From an uncultured beta proteobacterium (GTDB taxonomy: Bacteria > Pseudomonadota > Gammaproteobacteria > Burkholderiales > Burkholderiaceae_B): a stretch of DNA of 12,786 bases. The notes under the pieces were generated by a model. That model ran no database searches. It worked only from the letters and a program-made list of their open reading frames with translations, and had not been told where the DNA came from. The translations under genes were made by a program, and so were the position numbers. Numbering within the stretch: the first letter of the stretch is position 1; each line of letters begins with the position of its first letter. Location of the stretch: the NCBI GenBank assembly GCA_903924715.1, contig CAIYCP010000583.1, positions 1 to 12,786 on the forward strand, given 5' to 3'. Positions 1 through 7,261 of the stretch are shown here, piece by piece.

Positions 1-16
1 ACTTTAAGGTGACGAA

Positions 17-976
17 ATGATGAACATCAGTAAAGCCGTCAGAAATGTCTTTGCTCACGAAGACCTCAACTTCTTGGTCACCAACCGGATTCCCAGGCTT
101 GCCGTCACCCATTTCATGGGCTGGTTCAGCAAAATCAAGATCGGCTGGGTGCGCGACGCATCGATTGGTGTCTGGAAATTATTTACCGATCTCGATTTAA
201 GCGAAGCCAAAAAACAACATTTTGATAGCCTTCATGATTGTTTTATTCGCGAATTGCGTGAAGGCGCGCGCGTCGTCAATCAGGATCCGGAGGTGATGAC
301 CAGCCCCTGCGATGCCATTGTGGGCGCTTGCGGAAGAATCGTGAACGGACAAGTGTTTCAGGCGAAGGGATTTCCGTACACCCTGACCGATCTGTTTGGT
401 CAACAGGCTGACACGAGCGCCTGGACCAACGGCCAATACGTGACGTTGCGCTTAACCTCTGCAATGTATCACCGCTTTCATGCCCCCTATGCAGGTGCGA
501 TGAAGACTGTCAATTATCTTTCAGGCGATACCTGGAACGTTAACCCGATTGCCTTGAAGCGTGTCGAGAAGCTATTTTGCAAAAATGAGCGCGCTGTGCT
601 TGCACTTGAGTTAGGTGCACAACAACACAAGGTTGCGCTCGTTCCGGTCGCTGCGATCTTGGTGGCGAGTATTCGGTTACATGGGCTCAACACTTTATTT
701 CATACGCGTTACCAAGGACAAACGAATTTTTCTTGCGACGTTGGGTTTGCAAAAGGACAAGAGCTTGGCTGGTTTGAGCACGGCTCGACCATCATCGTGT
801 TCGCCCCAGACGGCTTTACTTTAGCCGATCAAATTATCCCGGGCGCACAGATCAAAATGGGTAGCGCGCTCATGCGCCTGCCCCCCAAGCCTAAAGGCAG
901 CGAATCACCCGAAGCGACCCGCGACTTACACACAACAAAAACTGAAAGCGACACTCGCCAAGTGAGTGCGCCGTGA
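17..976 (+). CDS. psd: Phosphatidylserine decarboxylase proenzyme
   Basis: This enzyme decarboxylates phosphatidylserine to phosphatidylethanolamine at the inner membrane, using a pyruvoyl group made by self-cleavage. The expected landmarks are visible: SPCDA with Asp99 near the start of the core, YHRFHAP with His152 and His155, and HGST near residues 255-258, where the proenzyme is expected to split before Ser257. Asp, His and Ser form the self-processing triad known for the family. The length (319 residues) is normal for a bacterial Psd; the last 35 or so residues are a hydrophilic tail beyond the conserved core. An AAGGTGA ribosome site at 6-12 serves either ATG 17 or ATG 20, and spacing slightly favours ATG 20. 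The stop overlaps the GTG start of lplT by 4 bp, so the two are probably translationally coupled. Any promoter lies before the window. Confidence 0.96.
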   Translation: MMNISKAVRNVFAHEDLNFLVTNRIPRLAVTHFMGWFSKIKIGWVRDASIGVWKLFTDLDLSEAKKQHFDSLHDCFIRELREGARVVNQDPEVMTSPCDAIVGACGRIVNGQVFQAKGFPYTLTDLFGQQADTSAWTNGQYVTLRLTSAMYHRFHAPYAGAMKTVNYLSGDTWNVNPIALKRVEKLFCKNERAVLALELGAQQHKVALVPVAAILVASIRLHGLNTLFHTRYQGQTNFSCDVGFAKGQELGWFEHGSTIIVFAPDGFTLADQIIPGAQIKMGSALMRLPPKPKGSESPEATRDLHTTKTESDTRQVSAP

Positions 977-2274
977 ATCGTGGCTTTTATATCGTCATCA
1001 TCGCGCAAACCTTCTCGTCACTAGCGGATAACGCCCTCTTTATTGCTGCGATTGCCTTGATTCATCAACTAGAGGGCCCCGTATGGGTGCCCCCCTTAAT
1101 CAAATGGGGCGTAGCTGCAAGTTACGTGCTCCTGGCGCCCTTTGTTGGTGCGATCGCTGACACCTACGCAAAGGGCAAGGTCATGTTCACCACAAACGCC
1201 TTCAAAGTGATCGGTTGCATTCTGATGTTTAGCTACGGATTATTTGGTTTTGTAGCGTCTGGACAAATCGTCTTAATCTGCGTGGCGTACGCGATTGTTG
1301 GCATGGGGGCTGCCGCTTATTCACCGGCCAAGTACGGCATCATCACCGAGATGCTGCCCCCCGAACAACTTGTCATCGGAAACAGCTGGATCGAAGGCAT
1401 GACCGTTGTATCCATCATCATGGGGTCGGTCGTGGGCGGCTTATTAGTCTCGCCTGCCGTGTCAGACTGGTTGCTTTCACACGCCCTGATCAAACAAATG
1501 GCAAACACACCTGCCGAAGTTGCGATCTTGATGATTAGCGTGCTCTACGTTGCTGCCGCGCTGACGAATTTATTCATTCCAAACACAAACGCTCGATACC
1601 CAAAACAACATCAGCACCCCCTTCGACTGATTAAAGCCTTTGGTGGTTACATCAAAGTGCTGTGGGCTGATCAGCTAGGCCAGATTTCCCTGGCAGTCAC
1701 GACCCTCTTTTGGGGCGCGGGCGCAACACTGCAATTGATTGTGATCGAATGGGGCCGCAGTCAACTAGGATATCGTTTAGATCAAGCGTCGGTCTTGATG
1801 GGCATCGCCGCCTTGGGTACTGTACTTGGCTCAATTGCAGCGGCTCGCGTGCCGCTTAAACAATCTCTTCGCGTTCTGCCAGTTGGCGCACTCATGGGCT
1901 TAGTCGTGCTGGTCATGCCACTGATCTACAACGAATGGGCTGTCTATGGACTGTTGTTAGTAATAGGAATTTTGTCTGGATTTTTTGTTGTACCCATGAA
2001 TGCTCTGTTGCAACATCGCGGCCATTTGTTATTGTCGGCCGGCCATTCAATTGCCGTGCAAAACTTCAATGAGCAACTCAATATTTTATTGATGGTGTCA
2101 CTGTATAGCTTGATGCTGTGGCTAGGCATTGCAATCAACATCATCATCGTGATGTTTGGTCTATCGGTTGCGATACTGATGTACCTATTGATTCGGTGGA
2201 ATCAAGCAAATCTTCGAAAGGATCCGAGCATACTCTTGCGCATAGGCGAGCATGGTCAAGGCCAGGCACTTTAA
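973..2274 (+). CDS. lplT: Lysophospholipid transporter LplT (MFS family)
   Basis: This is a 433-residue, very hydrophobic polytopic protein with about twelve membrane segments. The N-terminal pattern FYIVIIAQTFSSLADNALF is characteristic of LplT in the major facilitator superfamily. In Escherichia coli LplT moves lysophosphatidylethanolamine from the outer to the inner leaflet of the inner membrane, where Aas re-acylates it; that role is family knowledge. E. coli LplT is somewhat shorter (about 397 residues) and lies next to aas, whereas here the partner is psd and no acyltransferase is present in the window. The start is GTG at 973, inside the end of psd (GTGA overlap), and the ribosome site would lie within psd. 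The gene ends 9 bp from the convergent outer-membrane gene. Confidence 0.92.
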   Translation: MNRGFYIVIIAQTFSSLADNALFIAAIALIHQLEGPVWVPPLIKWGVAASYVLLAPFVGAIADTYAKGKVMFTTNAFKVIGCILMFSYGLFGFVASGQIVLICVAYAIVGMGAAAYSPAKYGIITEMLPPEQLVIGNSWIEGMTVVSIIMGSVVGGLLVSPAVSDWLLSHALIKQMANTPAEVAILMISVLYVAAALTNLFIPNTNARYPKQHQHPLRLIKAFGGYIKVLWADQLGQISLAVTTLFWGAGATLQLIVIEWGRSQLGYRLDQASVLMGIAALGTVLGSIAAARVPLKQSLRVLPVGALMGLVVLVMPLIYNEWAVYGLLLVIGILSGFFVVPMNALLQHRGHLLLSAGHSIAVQNFNEQLNILLMVSLYSLMLWLGIAINIIIVMFGLSVAILMYLLIRWNQANLRKDPSILLRIGEHGQGQAL

Positions 2275-2297
2275 AAAAAATCGTTAATCAAACCGAT
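2273..2297 (-). terminator. Weak candidate intrinsic terminator of the outer-membrane gene
   Basis: Read on the minus strand, ATCGGTT and AACGAT around the stop codon can pair as a six-base-pair stem with one bulged G and a 5-nt loop. A run of eight T follows directly (A-run 2273-2280 on the plus strand). The stem is short and AT-rich, so termination may be inefficient. The T-run overlaps the lplT stop codon, reflecting how tightly the two convergent genes abut. Confidence 0.3.
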
Positions 2298-3147
2298 AGG
2301 TCACGCCAACTTGCAACCGACTTACGTACTGACCTGAATCACCAAAGGCCACACCAAAAGTCGAGGCGTTGCGCTGATACGAAACGCCCACGTCTAAATC
2401 CTTCAGCGGATAATAGAGCAGCGCGATCAGCCCGTAACGCGTCAGCGTTGCATCGGTTGCCGTCGGGTTCGTGTTGATCCCCACATCGACGGCCAGCTTC
2501 CACTGTGAAGAGATCACCCATACGGGTGCCACCGATACAGAATATAAATCTGTGCGACGCGCATCAGTACTCAAACCCACAGAGTATGAATTGTTGTACG
2601 GCGCACTCGCATAGCCCGCGTTGGCATGCACTTCATAGTTTTCGCCAAACTGAGAGGCAATAAGATTCAAGCCATAATTGAAGCGAGCATTCCCCAAGCC
2701 ATTCTCTTGTTGCGCCGTACTCGCCGGCGCAATCAGTTGGGGCCTGAGCGCAAAATTAAGCCCTGTTTCACCGTCGCCATAAAATCGCCACTTCAAATTT
2801 AGGGTGTAATTTGACACCCGTGAGTATCCACCTGCCGGTTGTAAGTAATACGTGGGTGAAAACTGCAAGTCGATGTTGTCGGTCAGCCCACGTGAAAACG
2901 TAAAGGGAAAGGCTTGAGCATTGCCGGAGCCTTGATAATCCTCACCTGAGGTCGTCACCGCAGCGTTGTCAGACCCTTGGCCAACTTGTATCAACGAATA
3001 AAAAGATTGCTCAACTTGATAACCGCCTTTTGTCGTCGTTCCGGCATCGTCGGTGTTCAGCGGCATGTAGGCAAGAGCCGGCAGACAGATCTGGAGTAGT
3101 CCGCTGAGAACAACAATCTTGCACCTTTGTCGACAAATAATTTTCAT
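2284..3147 (-). CDS. Outer-membrane beta-barrel protein, MetA/phenol-degradation-like
   Basis: The 287-residue product begins with a signal peptide: basic residues 2-10, a hydrophobic stretch, and probable cleavage after Ala-Leu-Ala at residue 26. The mature part opens with PLNTDDAGTTTKGGYQVE, typical of the MetA-pathway phenol-degradation barrel family often annotated simply as transporter. The rest alternates polar and hydrophobic residues as amphipathic beta strands, with aromatic girdle residues and a final strand ending VGVTYRFD. It is therefore most likely an outer-membrane channel; the substrate cannot be told from sequence. No catabolic genes lie nearby, so the family name should not be read as evidence for phenol metabolism. 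ATG 3147 is preceded by AT-rich sequence with no clear ribosome site. Its upstream region is long and repeat-bearing, which suggests its own regulated promoter. Confidence 0.75.
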   Translation of the reverse strand: MKIICRQRCKIVVLSGLLQICLPALAYMPLNTDDAGTTTKGGYQVEQSFYSLIQVGQGSDNAAVTTSGEDYQGSGNAQAFPFTFSRGLTDNIDLQFSPTYYLQPAGGYSRVSNYTLNLKWRFYGDGETGLNFALRPQLIAPASTAQQENGLGNARFNYGLNLIASQFGENYEVHANAGYASAPYNNSYSVGLSTDARRTDLYSVSVAPVWVISSQWKLAVDVGINTNPTATDATLTRYGLIALLYYPLKDLDVGVSYQRNASTFGVAFGDSGQYVSRLQVGVTYRFD

Positions 3148-3202
3148 AAATTATTGATTTTATTTATATAAATTCCACTATATCTGACAGGGCATTAAAT
3201 TT

Positions 3203-3236
3203 ATGTACTATATTATCCCATTATTGATGTACTATA
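3203..3236. repeat. Two direct repeats upstream of the outer-membrane gene (possible operator)
   Basis: ATGTACTATA occurs exactly at 3203-3212 and 3227-3236, a 24-bp period. The match extends imperfectly on both sides: each copy is preceded by CATTA plus a short T-rich spacer and followed by a TTA- or ATA-rich stretch. A shorter ACTATAT lies at 3177-3183. The repeats sit about 56-90 bp upstream of the ATG at 3147, in the most AT-rich stretch of the window. Two same-face sites two helical turns apart suit a dimeric or cooperative regulator. The repetition is seen directly; an operator role is inferred. Confidence 0.45.
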
Positions 3237-3278
3237 ATAACAAGAAAACCATATCTTTACCAAAACAATAGAAGCACT

Positions 3279-3312
3279 AGAGACGATCCCTCTCAGGCGA
3301 AAGATCGGCTCT
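3279..3312 (-). terminator. Inverted repeat after the phosphodiesterase operon, possible terminator
   Basis: AGAGACGATC (3279-3288) and GATCGGCTCT (3303-3312) form a ten-position stem with one mismatch around a 14-nt loop. It lies 23 bp after the phosphodiesterase stop on the minus strand, where a terminator for the five-gene operon is expected. The sequence after it on that strand is only moderately T-rich (AGTGCTTCTATTGTTTT), so it may instead be an mRNA 3' end stabiliser. The rest of the 3148-3335 gap holds only the AT-rich repeats. Confidence 0.35.
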
Positions 3313-3335
3313 CTTGACTTACCTCAAAGCATAAC

Positions 3336-4145
3336 TCAGTTAGTCTTTGGCTCTTGCCCGTCAAGTGAAAACTTCAGGCTCTGATCCAGAAAGTCATGCG
3401 CATGCACCACAACAGTCTCGCCATTCATAAACACGACGCCATAGGCTGGGGGCTCGTGGCTACCTGGAATCTCTCCCTTAGCCTCAAAATCAAGCCAAAC
3501 TTGGTGACTTGTAGCACGCAGGGTTGAAAACGGTACTCCGTACCAACTCCCCGAGATCGGTCGATGCACGTGTCCAAAAAACAGATGACGTACCGAGCCT
3601 AGATAAGGGCGAAGAACCTCGAGAAACTCCTTACGCTGCACAAGTCCAATTCGATCCATCGGTTCTAGACCGACTTCAAACGGAGGATGATGCATAAAAA
3701 TATATTTTGGCTGCTGGGGCGAGCGTGCAAGTTGCTCACCCAACCAATGCAAGCGGTTCGCGCAATACCACCCCGAGTGTGTGCCCGGTTGATTCGTGTC
3801 TAAAAATAAAAACTGCCCAACAGCCGTCTCTTGTACACCCTGCACAAAGCCGTTTACATCTTCTAACGCGTTGCTAAAAACGCTGCGAAATAATTCACGG
3901 TTGTCATGATTGCCCAAAATGAGCGTGCACGGAGGCTGAAGCACAGCGAGACTAGAATGCAGCGCCTGATACGCTCCAAGCTGCCCCCAGTGCGTCAAAT
4001 CGCCAGTAATGACCACTTGATCGGCATCTGCATGCAAATGATTGATACTCGCAATCGCCAAGTCCAACCGCTCAAGGGGATTCAAGCCATACAAGATCTG
4101 GTTAGGTTCGACTAAATGCGTATCCGTTAAATGTATGAGTTTCAT
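3336..4145 (-). CDS. GpdQ-like glycerophosphodiesterase/metallophosphoesterase
   Basis: This 269-residue cytoplasmic calcineurin-type phosphoesterase carries every metal ligand of the class: Asp8 and His10 in TDTH, Asp49 in TGDL, Asn79 and His80 in GNHD, His152 in MHHPP, and His192 and His194 in GHVH. Spacing closely follows Enterobacter GpdQ (as I recall it: Asp8, His10, Asp50, Asn80, His156, His195, His197). The FMHHPP region and the late SHQV stretch also resemble GpdQ more than CpdA. GpdQ cleaves glycerophosphodiesters to glycerol-3-phosphate plus an alcohol and tolerates other phosphodiesters; cAMP phosphodiesterase (CpdA) is the main alternative. An AAGGA ribosome site lies 5 nt before ATG 4145. 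It is the last gene of the importer operon, 50 bp after the binding-protein gene, which suggests it hydrolyses the imported diester. Confidence 0.83.
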   Translation of the reverse strand: MKLIHLTDTHLVEPNQILYGLNPLERLDLAIASINHLHADADQVVITGDLTHWGQLGAYQALHSSLAVLQPPCTLILGNHDNRELFRSVFSNALEDVNGFVQGVQETAVGQFLFLDTNQPGTHSGWYCANRLHWLGEQLARSPQQPKYIFMHHPPFEVGLEPMDRIGLVQRKEFLEVLRPYLGSVRHLFFGHVHRPISGSWYGVPFSTLRATSHQVWLDFEAKGEIPGSHEPPAYGVVFMNGETVVVHAHDFLDQSLKFSLDGQEPKTN

Positions 4146-4195
4146 CTTGATCCTTGAGCGAGTTAAACAGGTTGATACTTTGAATATTTAGATAC

Positions 4196-5461
4196 TTACT
4201 GACGCGGCAACAGCTTCTGTACAGAAGCGGTCATATCATCCAGAACTTTTTGCGGCTCTTTCGCACGGCTACCCGACACGATTGATTGCAACTGATCATT
4301 AATGACATCAGTGATTTTCAAACCGTTTTCTCCTGGAAACGCATACCATCCAGTCAAGTAAGGTAATTGTTTGACTGCAGTAAAGTGATTAGGATTTTGT
4401 ACATAAAAATCCTTCAGATACACGTCATTCGCAATCTTGTTGGGCGGCATGTAGCCAGTTGTCTTCGCCATGATTGCCGCACCCTCGGGGCCTGTTGCGA
4501 ACTTCACAAAGGCCCAAGAGGCGCTCTGTTTTTCAGGTGTCTTAGCCACAATCACGACAAGATTGCCACCCGCAGGAAGCTTTCCGTTTGGTAAGACACT
4601 GGGGTAGACCTGGGTCTTGAGTTCAAACTTGTTACCGATCATTTGCGTGATTTTGGTCAAATCTGACGTTGACGTAAAGTGAATACCCGTCTTGCCCGCG
4701 GCAAAGGCGCTTCGCGCATCCGCCTGCGCTAAATTAGGCATGCCACCTTCTGTCACTAAATTTGCAATCATATTGATGGCAAATTTTCCAGCATCACCGT
4801 TGAATGCAACTTTCGACTCGTCGGCATTGAGCATCGTGCCAGCTTGACTAAACACTGGAGCCTGCCAAAGCCAGTTTCCGGTGATATCCCACGCATACGT
4901 CACGCCGTGGTTGCCGCCATCCAAGGCTTTAATCTTTTTTGCGAGTGCAATAACTTCAGGCCAAGTCGTTGGTAAATTGGCAGGATCACCACCCGCCTTT
5001 TTAACTAAGTCGAGGTTGTAATACGAAATCGGCAACGAAATCGCGAATGGCAATCCGTACACTTTGTCTTGCGCGGTACCAATGTCAAACATCGCTTTAT
5101 GAAAGCCCTGCTCGTCAAAGTTCTTTTCGGCTGCGATAAACCCATCAAGTGGAACCGCAATTTTGCGATCGACCAGTACACGCAAACGATTCAAGCCTTG
5201 AAAGGTGACGTCAGGCAACTGATTGGTAACGGCCTCACGCAGAATCTTCTGGGTGCCCTCCTCATAGCTTGCGTAAGGTGCACGGTACACAAGAGTGATA
5301 TCTGGACGGACCTTGGCAAATGCTTCTTTCAGTTGCTTGTGCGTTTCTTCAAATAATTCAGGGTAAGGATATTGAATGACAACTTCGGTCGCTGCAAACG
5401 ACAAAAGAGGCGCTGCCAATAAAGCGGTCTTCGCTGTCAACGAAAGTATTTTTTTAATCAT
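4196..5461 (-). CDS. UgpB-like periplasmic substrate-binding protein of ABC importer
   Basis: This 421-residue family 1 solute-binding protein has a signal peptide with probable cleavage at SFA-ATE (after residue 23) and no lipobox Cys, so the mature protein should be soluble in the periplasm. Similarity to E. coli UgpB is clearest at PTTWPEVIALAKKIKA (UgpB PKTWQDLADYAAKLKA), at TTGYMPPNK (KTGYLPITK) and in the final helix ending SVQKLLPRQ. UgpB binds glycerol-3-phosphate and glycerophosphocholine. By eye, the UgpB GLRLG segment, whose Arg contacts phosphate, aligns with a shorter PGENGLK stretch lacking that Arg, so the ligand may differ. Start ATG 5461 has a GGAG site 5 nt upstream. The gene lies 66 bp after ugpE-like, a gap holding a tandem repeat, which could allow higher or separate expression. 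Confidence 0.86.
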   Translation of the reverse strand: MIKKILSLTAKTALLAAPLLSFAATEVVIQYPYPELFEETHKQLKEAFAKVRPDITLVYRAPYASYEEGTQKILREAVTNQLPDVTFQGLNRLRVLVDRKIAVPLDGFIAAEKNFDEQGFHKAMFDIGTAQDKVYGLPFAISLPISYYNLDLVKKAGGDPANLPTTWPEVIALAKKIKALDGGNHGVTYAWDITGNWLWQAPVFSQAGTMLNADESKVAFNGDAGKFAINMIANLVTEGGMPNLAQADARSAFAAGKTGIHFTSTSDLTKITQMIGNKFELKTQVYPSVLPNGKLPAGGNLVVIVAKTPEKQSASWAFVKFATGPEGAAIMAKTTGYMPPNKIANDVYLKDFYVQNPNHFTAVKQLPYLTGWYAFPGENGLKITDVINDQLQSIVSGSRAKEPQKVLDDMTASVQKLLPRQ

Positions 5462-5473
5462 AAAAACTCCAAA

Positions 5474-5503
5474 GAAAAAACGATCTAGAAAAAATAAGAT
5501 CTA
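5474..5503. repeat. Imperfect tandem repeat between permease and binding-protein genes
   Basis: On the plus strand GAAAAAACGATCTA (5474-5487) is followed immediately by GAAAAAATAAGATCTA (5488-5503), the same unit with two extra bases. On the transcribed strand this gives two T-tracts each preceded by TAGATC, just before the binding-protein ribosome site. The GATCT and AGATC parts can pair as a weak 5-bp hairpin followed by six T. It could be a leaky terminator, an RNase processing site, or slippage without function. Confidence 0.4.
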
Positions 5504-5527
5504 ACTCACTACGACCTTGCACAAAAA

Positions 5528-6343
5528 TTATTTCATCCCCGTCATCGTGATGCCTTGCACAAACCGGCGTTGCAAAAAGACGAACGCAACGAGTAACGGT
5601 GTAATAACCACTGTTGCAGCAGCCATCAACGCACCGAAGTCAGTGCCTGCATCATCATTACGAAAATGCACAACGCCCAGTGGTGGCGTGAACAGTGCTT
5701 GTTCGTTGATGGCAATAAGTGGCCAAAAGTAATCATTCCAATGTGCGACCAATGAAAAAATACCAAAGGCCGTCAGCGCAGGGTAGGCAACCGGGAGCAT
5801 CACACGCCACACAATGCCAAATTCGGAGATGCCGTCCATTCGAGCCGCATCAACCAAATCATCTGGTACGGTCATGAAGAACTGACGCATGAGAAAAATG
5901 CCAAATACCGAAATGGTCCAAGGCAAAATCAGAGAGGCATAGCTGTTTAATAAACCCAATTGATATAACAACAAAAACACTGGGATTGCGACTGCGTGTG
6001 GCGGGATTAACAGGCACGCAAGTACTAGGCCAAAAACAAATTCACGTCCCTTCCAGCGCAACTTGGATAGTGCGTAGGCCGCAGGTAAATTCACCAGTAC
6101 CTGTAAAAAGAAAATCGCAAGCGTGACAATGACGCCGTTTAGTAGATACTGCGCAAGCGGTGCCTTGGTAAAGGCCCGCGTATAGTTTTCTACCCAATAC
6201 AGTCGATCAGGTAGCCAGCGAATATGATCCACAAAAATTTCTTCGGGTGGTTTGAGCGAAGTCAGTACCATCCAGATAAACGGAAACAGCACGATCGCCG
6301 CTAACGACAGCAACACCACATGACGCAAGGCTCGACTAAGCAT
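5528..6343 (-). CDS. UgpE-like ABC importer permease
   Basis: This inner-membrane permease (271 residues from the chosen start) has about six transmembrane segments. The cytoplasmic EAA loop lies at about residues 164-187 (DDLVDAARMDGISEFGIVWR, then the VMLP turn), which couples to the ATPase in MalG/UgpE-type CUT1 importers. I chose ATG 6343 because AGAAGG lies about 6 nt upstream and the gene then overlaps the preceding permease stop by only 8 bp. An upstream ATG at 6361 would add six residues and deepen the overlap. It pairs with the UgpA-like permease to form the membrane channel, and its reading frame shows no sign of damage. Confidence 0.88.
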   Translation of the reverse strand: MLSRALRHVVLLSLAAIVLFPFIWMVLTSLKPPEEIFVDHIRWLPDRLYWVENYTRAFTKAPLAQYLLNGVIVTLAIFFLQVLVNLPAAYALSKLRWKGREFVFGLVLACLLIPPHAVAIPVFLLLYQLGLLNSYASLILPWTISVFGIFLMRQFFMTVPDDLVDAARMDGISEFGIVWRVMLPVAYPALTAFGIFSLVAHWNDYFWPLIAINEQALFTPPLGVVHFRNDDAGTDFGALMAAATVVITPLLVAFVFLQRRFVQGITMTGMK

Positions 6344-7256
6344 AGTGAACCTTCTTTTCAAGGTAACGCGTTTTGATTAACGTCAGTGCTAAGACGATCA
6401 CCAAGAATACAATCGTCACCGCCGAGGCATAACCTGACTTAAAAAATTCAAATCCTTCTGCATACATCGTGTACAACAACACCTCGGTGGACTTACTCGG
6501 CCCACCCTTTGTCAATATCGCGACGGTGTCAAAGACCTGAAAAGAACGGATCGCGGTAATCACCACAACGAAAAGCGTCACGGGCCCGAGCAAGGGCCAA
6601 GTGACCAGGCGAAAGCGCTCAAAGGGAGATGAGGCACCGTCCATCGCTACTGCATCGTAGAGGTGCCGCGGGATCGACACCAAGCCAGCCAAAAACAAGA
6701 CCATATTGAACCCAAATTGATTCCAGATCCCGATAGCTGCGAGCACCCACAAGGCGAGCGACTCAGTGCGTAACCAGTTATGACCTGGCAAGCCAAATTC
6801 TTTTAATAAAAGATTTAAAAAGCCGAATGACGGATGCAAAATAAACTGCCAAGATATGGCCATGGCGATGAGCGTCGCCATCACAGGCAAGAAAAAAATC
6901 GTTCGGTAAAAATCCTTAAAACTTTTTTGCGCTTCAATCAATAGCGCCACGCCCAATCCGAGCAGCACAGAGACCGGCACCACGACCCCGCTATACAATG
7001 CGGTATTACGCAACGAACGCCAAAAGTTTTTGTCGTGATAAAGCTCAATAAAATTTTCTACGCCAATCCAATTCAACGACTTCGAACCCAATTGATAGTC
7101 GGTGAATGACAAGCCTAAAATAGCCAGTAAGGGCCCTAATAAAAACATCGCCAACAATATCAATGCGGGCGCCAACAAATACAGCGGTGCCCAATTCGCA
7201 ACCGCGCCCAGTCTTATTTTTTTTGCAACCGGCTGCCTCATCTTCATCGCTGACAT
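6336..7256 (-). CDS. UgpA-like ABC importer permease
   Basis: This 306-residue inner-membrane permease of the MalF/UgpA type (CUT1 family) has six predicted membrane helices. The periplasmic part after helix 1 contains the typical NWIGVENFIELYHDKNFW pattern. The EAA loop, at about residues 198-222, reads YDAVAMDGASSPFERFRLVTWPLLGP and is complete. Start choice is uncertain: ATG 7256 is only 2 nt from an AAAGG motif, while ATG 7247 (third codon downstream) lies 11 nt from it. The gene starts 5 bp after the ATPase stop and ends overlapping the next permease by 8 bp, so the four transporter genes are one transcription unit. Substrate specificity is taken from the operon, not from this protein. 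Confidence 0.87.
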   Translation of the reverse strand: MSAMKMRQPVAKKIRLGAVANWAPLYLLAPALILLAMFLLGPLLAILGLSFTDYQLGSKSLNWIGVENFIELYHDKNFWRSLRNTALYSGVVVPVSVLLGLGVALLIEAQKSFKDFYRTIFFLPVMATLIAMAISWQFILHPSFGFLNLLLKEFGLPGHNWLRTESLALWVLAAIGIWNQFGFNMVLFLAGLVSIPRHLYDAVAMDGASSPFERFRLVTWPLLGPVTLFVVVITAIRSFQVFDTVAILTKGGPSKSTEVLLYTMYAEGFEFFKSGYASAVTIVFLVIVLALTLIKTRYLEKKVHYA

Positions 7257-7261
7257 GACCT

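Noticed and set aside
2118..2477. 119-residue plus-strand open frame bridging lplT and the barrel gene
   Set aside because: It is out of frame with lplT and antisense to the barrel; the translation is Arg/Ser-rich and resembles no family.
2284..3147. Phenol or aromatic degradation pathway implied by the barrel family name
   Set aside because: No oxygenase, hydrolase or other catabolic gene is nearby; the family name alone does not give a substrate.
3288..3315. TCTCAGGCGAAAGA, resembling the 3' conserved part of a glycine riboswitch
   Set aside because: The upstream GCCGAAGG-type core is missing, no plus-strand gene follows, and the stretch is explained by the inverted repeat 3279-3312.
4174..4197. 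Two GATACTT copies 17 bp apart between the binding protein and phosphodiesterase genes
   Set aside because: Too short to distinguish from chance in an AT-rich spacer, and one copy overlaps a stop codon.
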